Shown here: positions 1 to 11,700 of the stretch, piece after piece
How the letters are laid out: each line of letters opens with the position of its first letter
How positions within the stretch are numbered: position 1 is the first letter of the stretch
Assembly (NCBI GenBank): GCA_002633025.1
Contig: NMRB01002415.1
Span: 43,835 to 107,834 of the forward strand
Source: Notospermus geniculatus
Taxonomy: Eukaryota; Nemertea; Pilidiophora; Heteronemertea; Lineidae
Direction of reading: 5' to 3'
Length of the DNA: 64,000 nucleotides
Notes under the pieces: model-generated
What the model was told of the DNA's origin: nothing
What the model saw: the letters and a program-made list of their open reading frames with translations, nothing else
Databases searched by the model: none
Made by a program: the position numbers and the translations under genes

Positions 1-106
1 ATGTATACAGTGCCGATGCACGATTCTCGAACTCACTGAACTCACTGCGTCAAACGATAATAGTTTGGGGCAACTTGATTCTCGTTTTGGCAAAGAAACA
101 ACGTAC

Positions 107-227
107 CCTTTCTTACACTCGCATTTGAAGTCGGAATGATCTTTGACATTGCTGCATTTGCCGTCATTCTTGCAGGGATTCGGGGTGCAGTGATTTGGGG
201 GTATGTCGCAACGGGATCCTTTGTATC
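107..227 (-). CDS. Exon 12, EGF repeat (unit 2); last exon in window
   Basis: 121 bases, the same length and phases as exon 8, with CTPNPCKNDGKC and DFKCEC. It ends in phase 2 at a GTACGT donor, so the coding sequence continues left of the window, probably into another EGF/DSL-like exon. Confidence 0.9.
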
Positions 228-2714
228 CTGGAGAGGAGATGGAACCAAAATAAACGAAGAATACAACCGGTTGTGAGGAACGATTTTTTTATGAATATAT
301 GTATTGTAGACCTATCTTACCTGGATTACAGCAGCAGGAGAATTTTTCGTAGCTTTCCCCGAACCGCCAACAGTCTTTGCCCCACTTACATTCTATCTTT
401 CTCACTGAAAAAAAAACATATCAGATGCAGCAGACGTCGTTTCTCCTTTCCTTCCTTGGTTGGCTTCTCGTGATTTTCATGGAGTTCTCATGATTACGTA
501 ATCAGTTTGACGGCATGAGTTTGATGAGGGGTGCATAAGGAGCCACGGTGGTGTAGTGGTTCGGGTATCCGACATGCGGTCAGCGGGTCCCGGGTTCGAA
601 TCCCACTCTGGCGTGAGACTTTGGGCAAGACTCTCTGCCTTAATGGCCTCTCTCCACCCAGGTGTATAGGCCTATATAAATGAGTACCAGTCGGAAATAC
701 TTAGATTGTAGCGCTGAATGGGCAGCTCATCAGAGTTCTACTGAAAGGTTTCAGGATAGATTGGGAAAGTGTAAAGTCGGATGACACCTCTACTATACCG
801 TTGTTGATATCAGACTATAAACCGAAAATTAACTTTTAACTTTAACATCCATCATGCTTAAAAAATACATGTATTGCTGTCTCCCTTCTGATTCCTCCCA
901 CTGTTGTTTGCATGTTTGAATTATGTGAGACCTCTTACCATTGGTCCGTTTGAGAGTGACCTGAACGGAACACGCAGTAGACACCGCTTCACCAGCCAAT
1001 GAAGTGCCGTCTTCGGACAACTCTCCCTCGAACTGGAAACTTTTTATATTCGTCGGCTGCTTTGTCAACCATTCACCATCCTTGATAGCAATAGCTTTGA
1101 AGTTGGTCTGTTCGCCAGTAACTTTGTATATCCCCGCGCTAGTGCCGATTTTTACTTCAGTTGTACCTGAGAATTTCGTGCTTTCTACAGAGGTCAACTT
1201 CAAGGTCATGGTATACGGACTTCCGGCGCAGGTGAAGGACGCTTCCCATGTACTCTCCGGCAAACCTGCAATTACCAGATACATGCTGACCTCGGTCAAG
1301 CATAAGATAAGCCTATGATGTTAAAAATTTACAAAAAAAGGCAACCGCGACTGAAGAATGAACATTGCATTCTCCATTAAAGCAGCCCGGTATTGCCACT
1401 TTTTCTCGACAGCCGGCGCCACCATCGACGTGCGCGCCACTCTCCAACAACGGGGAGAAACTACGTTGTCGGCGAATAAACCTGATGTACTCCGTACAAT
1501 TTGCATTTTTTGTAGTTCGTATTGCTGCCGCTAGGTGGCTCCCTTTACGTCGGCAGTCAAAATACCGATGAGATCGCATTTTGCGCTCCTTTAACTGTTC
1601 ACACGACGCGTTCGTTTTCTGATTTCGATTTTGAATGGAGAATAAGGAGTGAAAAATGAAAAGTGAGTAGTTCATTTCTATGAACAGCAGTATCCGAAGC
1701 ACTTCACCTTTGTAAACGGAACATTTCGCCTTCTCCGGGTCACGGGTCTTGCAGTCGGTCCCTTTCCAACCCAGGTTACAAATTTTCTTTCCCGTCGAAT
1801 CGCACTTGTAGTGACCCTCGCTACAAGAGTCCGCGACAGCTCTGTCAACTGTTTCACAATAGTGACCTTTCCAACATGTCGGGCATCGGCATTTTGAACC
1901 GGCGGCGCCGTCAGTGTAACAGGTGCCATCATGCTGGCATGGATTTGGTGTGCACGGGATATCCTTGGGAGTCTTACTGCATGTTTTCTCGAAGAATCTT
2001 TAAAAAAACCAGTGTCATCAGAAATGAGCGATATGGGGCGTGTAACTCCGTCAAATGCATGGCGGAAGTGTGTGCATTTAGTGAAGTTACACGCGTCTAA
2101 GTCTTAAACACTCTTTTTTAATATGGCCCATAGTGCCTGAAGAATTCACTTCCGGGATCTCAACTAGAAAGTGCCTGAGGAAGACCCCGGTTGGGGTCGA
2201 AAATTTGCAAGATTTGGATACGACTTTATGTTTACTAATCTCAAGAATGAGCATTGCATTCTCCATGAACTGTTCACATACACGTAGGCGTTCATTTTCT
2301 GATGTTGATTTTGAATGGAAAATGAGGAGTAAAAAATGATTAATGACTAATGAGTACGTTATTTCTATGTAACAGCAGCCTTACAAACGGAGAGGTTCAC
2401 TAATTGATTATCATTACGAGGCTACAATAGATTCCTTACCCTTCCGTACATTTGCATTTGAAATCAGAGTTATCTGGGAGATTACTGCATTTCCCGTTAT
2501 TTTTACAGGGATTTGGGGTACAGCGATCTGGCGGTATTTCACATCGGCGTCCGCTATAACCTGAAAGAATATCAGGAATTTACCGAACTGTTGTTTTTTG
2601 TTTCTTTGTTGTTGTTGTTTTTTGTTTCTTTGTTGTTGTTGTTGGTTGTTGTTGTTGGTTGTTGTTGTTGTTGGTGGTTGTNGTTTTTGTTTCTTTGTTG
2701 TTGTTTTTGTTTCT

Positions 2715-2750
<36 letters not shown>

Positions 2751-5700
2751 TTCTTTGTTGTTGTTGTTTTTTTTTCTTTTTGTTTTTTGTTTCTTTGTTG
2801 TTGTTGTTGTTGTTGTTTTTTTTTGTTTCTTTGTTGTTTTTGTTGTTTTTATTCAATGAAGACCGCTAGGATGAAGCTGAAATACACAGAAATCCGTGGG
2901 TTTCGTTTCTAAACTCATAAAATATAAGTCAGAGTCCCTCCCTATTTATTATCTCCAGCAGACGAAATATTGAAAAAAGACAATTCAGTGCCGAAAGATG
3001 CAGGTTTGGATCAGCCTTCATGGCTTCCAATTTTCCCTGGCACCAAAATTTTTATCCACCACTCTGAGATCGCCTGCCCTGCCCCTTTTTGTTGCCTTCC
3101 CTCCTCCACACCTTCTTTGTAACTCATCATCGTATGAAAAACGGAATTGTGTAGATTTGCGACTTACCGGGCTTACAGCAGCAGGCAAACTGACCATAGT
3201 AGTCGCCGAATTTCCAGCATTCCGTGGCCCATTTGCACCCAGGGGGTGTTACTAAAGAACGAGAAAAAAATGCGATCGGTCAGTTGATACATGTCACAGG
3301 GACTTGAGGCATGCATTGCAGGGGTGGTGGGCGTGTTACAGAGGTCTAATAACAAACCCCCGAGTAATGCCCCGGTATACTGACGTATACCTAGTAGAAA
3401 AATAACAAGGGATACAACTTCAAACAAGACCCCATTCGGACATTTTCACTTCAACGATCTGCCGAGAAGCCAAATCTCAACCAAATTTCACAAACAAGGT
3501 ACCGTTTTGAAGCTGAGAATGTATAGATTCAAAATAAACCGAAATCTATCTCAAATCTTGATGTTGTACATTGATTTGGGCACTCGAAAGTGCCAAAACC
3601 CCCCGATTTTTCCCACTGCGAATGATTTCGGCCCAGGAAATCAGGCCCCGACGATCCACAAAAGTGAAGAGATCTCCACAACCACCCGGCCGATTGGGAT
3701 GAAACGCATATCAATTTCAACAGAAGAAAGATTCAAAACTAACTTACCATCACTTGAGGGAATTTAATCCTAATCCAACTGTGTTTTTGACAACTTTTCA
3801 ACGAAGAGGTCGGCCAAAATGGTCAAGAAATCATTAACTGGCTGATCACGCCGGACTCAATACGATCTCGCTGCTGATTGGTCTAAAAGAATTTGAAAAA
3901 TTATAATTATATTTTCGGGTATTTTTCGACCAATCAGCAGCGAGATTGCTTGCGAGTGCGCAGAGTCGTCCAGCTGATGATGTTGACATGATCTTTTGGT
4001 CGACTTTTCGTTGAAAAGTTGTCAAAAACACAGTTGGATTAGGATTAAATTCCCTCAAGTGATGGTAAGTTAGTTTTGAATCTTTCTTCTGTTGAAATTG
4101 ATATGCGTTTCATCCCAATCGGCCGGGTGGTTGTGGAGATCTCTTCACTTTTGTGGATCGTCGGGGCCTGATTTCCTGGGCCGAAATCATTCGCAGTGGG
4201 AAAAATCGGGGGGTTTTAGCACTTTCGAGTGCCCAAATCAATGTACAACATCAAGATTTGAGATAGATTTCGGTTTATTTTGAATCTATACATTCTCAGC
4301 TTCAAAACGGTACCTTGTTTGTGAAATTTGGTTGAGATTTGGCTTCTCGGCAGATCGTTGAAGTGAAAATGTCCGAATGGGGTCTTGTTTGAAGTTGTAT
4401 CCCTTGTTATTTTTCTACTGGGTATACGTTAGTATACCGGGGCATTATTCGGGGGTGTGTTATTGGACCTCTGTAACACGCCCACCACCCCTGCAATGCA
4501 TGCCTCAAGTCCCTGTGATACATGTAGGACATTAAGGCATTACGTACCGGTAACGTAGAACTTCAGCCTCTGTTACATTGAAATAAACTACTCACTCTTC
4601 ATTTTTCACTCCTCATTTCCCATTCAAAATCAAAATCGAAAAGTGGATGCGATATCGATATGATGCAATATTTATTCTTCAGGTACGGATGATTCGTGCC
4701 AAATCACAATTGACGAGTGAGAAATGAGCACGTATGTAACAGTGGTCTAAATTGCAAATTAATTTATCCAACTAGGCACGCGGAGATGACAGAGTATTCG
4801 TTTTGGTGGCAGCTCACCTGAGCCCAAACTTGACGCTAGGTGGCGATATGTGCAATGACGTCAATCATATCACCACTAGTAGCGGCGCTAGGTTTCCATC
4901 TTGGAAAGTAGTGCGAGCGCGGAGCGAACAGTAGAAATTCTACTGATTGTTAAGCGGTCACCCCATCACTCGTTTTCTACGCTTACAATATAGATCGTTG
5001 AAGATGGGTGTATAAAGGTATAGAGTGATACAAACATCGGTGGAGTAGATATAAAGTAATAATAAAGTTATTCTGTTTCATTTTCGACAAGATAAATACT
5101 GTTTTCTGCGAATAATACCATTTTGAAACAGAAGTTCGTGTCACGTGATAGACCAGCCCGCTGACGATGACGTCAAGGTTTTCAAGATGGCGATCTAGCG
5201 TCAATGGCAGTGTTAAAATTTTCATCCAAGTATCAAAAAATTTCAACGCTGCGTGGAGTATGACCTGAGCCTCCTGTAGGAAAAAAGACGACTCACCATT
5301 GGTCCGTTTTAGAGTGACGTCACTTGTGGTACACACGGTAGATGTAGCTTTACCCACCAATGACATGCCGTCATTCGATAACGCTACCAGTAACTGGAAA
5401 CTTTGGACATTCGCCGGCGGTTTTGTTACCCAGTCGCCATTTTTTATTATAGAAATTGCGTCGAGTTTTTTCTGATCGCCAGTAAATTTGTAAGTACCAG
5501 TGGCGCTACCAGTTTTTACATCAACCGTTCCGGAGAACTGGACATTCGGCGGAGAGGTCAACTTCAAGGTCAGGGTATACGGATTTTCGGCGCATTTGAA
5601 GGCTGTTTCCCATACACTCTCTGGCAGACCTGGAACATGACAAAGGTTGAAAAATATCATCTGTCATTTGTGGTCTTCTCTGATCTGTTCGGTTTCCTTA

Positions 5701-8700
5701 TCTACTTTATCATAAAGGAATCAAACATCCTGTGAACGATGAAGTAACTGAGGGATACATTTCATGTGTTGCCACCAGATGTCTCTCACTGCATGAATTT
5801 TGGCTTTACGCAATAGGCAGGAGCTTCAACTTTTTTATGGTGGTGGGGTACATGAATCTGTCAACTCGCTGCCTTGAATTCCATTTCGGAGGATAACAGA
5901 GCTATTTTCAACACCATGTGTTCCATGTGCAAATGTACATCAACCAATTCAAATGTACACAGATGACCCTGCCACCTCACCGTTCGTGAGGTTCTCATCG
6001 CAGTCCTGTTGTATCATAAGATCAACTGGTCAAAATTCAACAAAATGTGCACTAAACATGCAGAAGGATCTTGCCTATCATATGAAGGAGTTAGAATGAA
6101 AATCTGTTGAAGTTTAAAGGGAAACTGTCCCATTTATAAAATGCTGAATTTGTAAGTTGAACCTTTAAGTATGATTCCTTCATGACTCTAAACCTGTATG
6201 TTCCTCTTGTTATCTGTAATATTAATGTTGTATTTATCCAGGGCTAACTGCTCTGCTTCAGCCATGGGAATTTATCTATTGTATTGATTTCTTATTTTTA
6301 ATTTCCTGTCGTGTAATAAATCCAAACTATTAATTAATTACTCGTTGTGATTGTCTGAAAGCACACATGCAGTCGTTCGATACGAACACAAGACGTTACT
6401 CTATCAATATCTCGGATCACAACTCTAGCGTCCAATGGAAATACCTAGTATGTCACATTTTGTTGTTTTCGAGAAAAATGGGTTTATGTGGAATATACAT
6501 ATACATATACAATTTATTCATTCATAGGCTACTACTGAATATACAATCGGGAAGGGCCGACGCCGCGGCATTTATGGCCCTGTGCGGAATTGGATACAAG
6601 TAAACGATGGCGCTGTACATAGGGTGTGCATATACAAATACAAATACAAAACATGTGGAATGACAACTTGGAAGAGTTTTGTTGTGGAAAACACTCCTAA
6701 TTAAAAATATGTCATACAACAGGATTAAATGCAATTTGTTATGTTTTACATGTACCTCTGATTTCATGCTGAATTTGCAAAGGTAAAAACGAGTAAGTCA
6801 CAATTCTGATTACTTAGACGTAAAAACCGAGTAAGTGCACCACTGTCTTTCCGAGGCTTTGGCGAACATTTTGCAAACAAAAACTGTTCATTATGATGAA
6901 ACAATACCTAGTAAGTACGAATTTGGCCTTAACTCATTTTTTCCAAAAATGTGACTTACTAGGTATTTCCATTGGACGCTAGAACTGCACAAACACAACT
7001 TGGTCCGTAAGGCTGTTCGAATGACCTGCGTTTTCGAATGATCTGTAAGTTATCAATTAGGCATGGAGACTGTTGCTACATTTGAAATAATGAGTAGATT
7101 AAGTATGGTACCCTACATGAGGTTAGTAATGGTATAACAGCGCGTCGAACTTCTCAAGTGATGAAAAGGATGGCGGCCATTTTTTACTGAAGCAAATGTG
7201 CCGCTGAGATCATGTGATTCAATATGACCAATCAGGAGGCGTCCTCAAAAATAACCTCGAAAATTTCTCAAAAAAATCGTACAAAACCTCGAAGCCGGTG
7301 AAATAATTCAAGTTTGTTTATTCGGGACACGCTTTGACCACAAATAATTTGAATATGCATCAATAGTCAGTAGATTACGTGAGGGGAAAAGGGCGAAACC
7401 TTGCTGACAAAATTGAACAATGCAAAACGTGTGATTATTTTAGTGGTAAGAATGCCTGAAGGCCAGCTCACCAGTGATGTTCATTCTTCAGGTACCGTTT
7501 ATGGACCTTTCGTGCAAAGTCACAAATGACCAGTGAAAAATGAGATACAGCGACCTTAAAGTACGTTTAAATCATCTGGACCCCGATGGGAGGGCCCTTT
7601 GGTTGTCAGGCAGACCTTGGTATTGTTGGTGAAGTCTAGCTATTGAATTGCGTTTTATTGACAGGACACTTCCAGCCAATCCCATGCACCACGCCTGTGT
7701 TCAATTTCGAATCAAGGCCTAGTTGCATGTTCTATTTCGAACCAAGGTTCTGCTGGTTAGAAAACAATGTGCGTGGACCGTTTAGAGTAGGCCTAAACCC
7801 TAAATTCATTTGTTGTCCGGTTACTAGGGGGTTTCACTGACATACGCCCATCGCGGTCCAGATGATTTAAACGTACTAACTCAAGATAAAAGTACCTGTG
7901 TACGTAGAACACTCGGCTCCAGCAACTCGAGTCTTGCAGTCCGTCCCTGACCAGCCTTTGTTGCACACCTTCTGACCCCAGGCATTGCAGGTGTAGTGAC
8001 CACTGGTACAGGAATCACTGGCGATGCATGTTCGGTCACAGTGTGAGCCGTACCAGTTTTGGTTGCAGTAAGCCCAAACCTTTATTTTCAATCTGGAAAA
8101 AAACAGCAGTTGGACGCGACTTCAACGTTTTGGAAGACTGAAAAACTGTGTTTCGACAAAATGACGAACCACCAAAATGAGTACCGGTATCTACATGTAA
8201 TTCGTCGAAATGACAAATCCACGGTTCGCCATTTTGACGAACCCTTGTTGTAGGCCTATCTCAAACAATCTCTAACAAGGTTCGTCCAAATGACGAACCG
8301 TGGATTGCCATTTCGACGAATTAGATACTCAGTTTGGTGATAAATGGAAAACGAACCTAAGTTCGTCATTTTGACGAAGCAGTGTTTTTCAGTGAATCTG
8401 ATCAACGTATCCGAAAAAGGCACAAGTCTGTCTAGGTTGGCGGTAGATCATACGCACTGTACAGGGTCGGATCCAGCGGGCGTGGGGGGGGGGCGTACGC
8501 CCCCTATTTTTGGCACAGCAATGATTTTTTTAGCAAGAAAAAATTAACCACATAAAAATTTGAGTACGTGTACATGTATTTTGTTCTCAGATGCCAGGAA
8601 AATACATCTGAAAGCACTTAAAATTGTCAAATTTTTCTGGGGAGGGCCCCGTTTGGGCTTCACGTCTTCGGTGTTCACCCCTCTGTCGAGCTACGCCGGC

Positions 8701-11700
8701 CGGGCCCCCCCCCCCTTCCGGCCAATCCTGGATCCGGGCCTGCTGTAGGCCTACACTACGATACTCACTTTGTTTTCGACTTTGCACGACTTCCTTCAAG
8801 CTCCTGGACGGCACTGGGAGCACTTGTTTCATGTGTTAGTTTAGTATCGGTGAAGGTGTAGGTGAAGGTGTCGACTAGGGATCCTTCTTTATCCTTGTTG
8901 CCATCGTCCCATTCCTTCACCGTTATTTTTACATTTGTGGTACCCTGTAAGGGGTGAAATAAAAAAATATCGGAAACAGTTACTCAATATCAAGCAGTTA
9001 GGCCTGGACCGACCGCACAGAAAGTCCGATAGTGCTACCGGTGCCTATCGGCAATTAGTTAGAACGCATGCTGGCCTTGAAACTTACCGGCCATTTTTGA
9101 AACTCCTTCATGACTCGATCTTTAAACCCGGGGAAGTCGAATACTGCCTCCTGGCGCGGCCCCGCCAGGAAACCAGTGCCGAGGGAACACTTGGTCTGGA
9201 CCCTGGAAACGATTATGAGAAGGAAAGAAGAGGATAAAAAAATGAGCCGTTCTGTAACAATTGCCTACACAATGAACATGCATAGAAAAACATAGATTTT
9301 CGGTGTACGTGTAAATGCCAATTCATACGTCTCCGTTTTGCGCTTTGCGCTTGTCTACCACGCACTCGCATAGGAAACGACCACGCGCAAAACGCAAAGC
9401 ATGAACCAACCTTAAAACTGCTTTTCCACGAGGCGTTTGCGGGCGCGGAATGGGAGGCGGGCGCGGGTGCGAGTGAAAGAGCTAATGGGAAATACGTTGG
9501 CTGTTTCACTCGCACCCGCGCCCGCCTCCCATTCCGCGCCTGCAAACGCCTCGTGGAAAAGCAGCTTAAAGGCCTGAATCCACTGTCGCGTTTTTCCGCC
9601 GCGGTTTCATCACTGCCCGACAAATCCTTTGCTATTTTCTCGGTCCGCTGCCTTTTAACAAAGCATTTTCTGCCGGTGCGTTTTCCCGCTGCGCGAAAAC
9701 GCGTCAGTGGGTTCGAGGCTTCCATTGTCGCGTTTCCGTGTGGGGAAACGCTCGAAAGCATTGTTTGTTTCCGCTTCGTTGGTCACGGCGCCGAAAAAAA
9801 ACAATGGTTTCGAGCGTTTCCGTGCGGAAACACTCCACTGGAAAGCAGGCCTTAAGGCCTGAACCCACTGACGCGTTTTCGCGCAGCGGGAAAACGCAGC
9901 GACAGAAAATGCTTTGTTAAAAGGCATCGGACCGAGAATATAACAAAGAATTTGCCGGTCGGTGATGAAACCGCGGCGGCAAAACGCGTCAGTGGGTTCA
10001 GGCCTTTACACTGGCATAAACAATGAAAATATACATGTATTGGTGTTGGGCACTAACCCTGATTTTCGGTGTTTATTAATGTAAGTTCATATCACATTTT
10101 TACTGTTCGTATACTTACTTCGGGTCGGAGAGACACACGTCAAAAATGTGGTCACACTTCATATTGGAAAGACAAACATCCTTTCTCTCTTCATCACAGC
10201 AGTCTCCACTCGCCAAAAGGCGTGTGGGGTTCTCATATCTGATGAATTTCACGACCATGTAACCAGAAGTAGAGCTGGGCACAATCTGAAGAAAGAGAAA
10301 CAATCTGAAGAAAGAGAAACAATCTGAAGAAAGAGAAAAATCTGAAGAAAAAGAAACAATCTGAAGAAAGAGAAACAATCTGAAGAAAGAGAAACAATCT
10401 GAAGAAAGAGAAGCAATCTGAAGAAAGAGAAACAATCTGAAGAAAGAGAAGGCGACGAGTGGCGAACTGAGTTTTGATAATCTTGAGAGTTTGCGTTTGT
10501 CGACGGTGATCTTAAACTCACTAGGCCTTTTGCATTCTAAATCAAAATTGGAAAATGAGAGCCTGTGGGAATAGTCAATGGATGCAATGTTCATTCTTCA
10601 GGTTAAAGCAAGGTTCATTGGCACACGGAATTGGTCCGGTTCATGTCCGTAAAAAATCTATCAAATGGACTTCAGCGTTGTCGTATCCGGAAAACTAGGG
10701 GCAAACGGACTGGAAACGGATAGGATCCATGTGCCAATGAACCTTGCTTTAGGCGGCCAAACACGTTGAATATTATTGCACAATAGGAGGAACAAATATT
10801 ACACGTTCAATATTAGGGAGTTTTCGCAAAGCCCCCGAAACGCGGGCGCGAACGTCTATCTTATTGTTCGCTGCTCTCTTCGTGACATCGAACAATGGGA
10901 TTGGCGTTCGCGTTGGGGTTTCGGGGGCTTTGTGAAAACTCTCTAATATTTCTAATCTGTCTTCCACCATCATGCCAGAAGCACATGCCCATTTTGGGCC
11001 CATATTGTGCAATAATATTGATCGTGTATGGCCTGTTTTATGGATGATTCGTGCCGCTGTACTTACATGGAGCTCATTTTTCACTCATCCTCTATGGTTT
11101 GCCACGAATCATCTGTAACCTGAAGAATGAACATTGCATTCTCCATCAACTTTTCACATAGGCCCTCATTTTCTGATTTTGATTTTGATTTGAATGGAAA
11201 ATGAGACGTGAGAAACGAAAAGTGAGCAGCTCATTTCTACGTAACATTGGCCTTAAGCGGCCCGTGCACGTTCAATATTATTGCACAATATGAGGATCAA
11301 ACTGGGCAATATTATTGCCAATCTTTCTTTTACCCATCATGCCAGAAGCACATGCCCCTATTTTGGGCCCCATATTGTGCAATAATATTGATCGTGTATG
11401 GGCCTCTTTTATACGGATAGTGCCAAATCATGGATGATGCGTGAGAAGTGAGCTCCTATGTAAGCGTAAGCGAGGTAGGCCGCTTTTACATATACATGTA
11501 GGTCATTTTTTGACTTGACACAAATCATCACTAGAAAAATGAACATTGCATTCTGAAATTAACTGTTCACACAGGCGTTCATTTTCTGATTTGATTTTGA
11601 ATTGGAAATCGAGGAGTGAAAAATGAAGAGCGAATAGTTCATTTCTTTGTAAAAACAGCTGCGGCCTAAAAGTAAAGCTGTCCATACACGATCAATATTA

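Noticed and set aside
539-620. Possible functional tRNA gene at the SINE A head
   Set aside because: A and B boxes are present but no cloverleaf closes, and a SINE body follows; same for the heads at 54010 and 54555.
2513-2912. Long open frames over the GTT microsatellite on both strands
   Set aside because: They are poly-Cys/Leu/Val or poly-Asn/Thr/Gln translations of a simple repeat.
3529-4283. Two 63-codon frames with nearly the same protein on opposite strands
   Set aside because: They arise because the region is a foldback element; each arm gives the same translation.
10115-10594. 159-codon minus-strand frame with FRLFLFLQI repeats, membrane-like
   Set aside because: The repeated part is the translated 19-bp minisatellite; only the MNNL exon at its end is coding.
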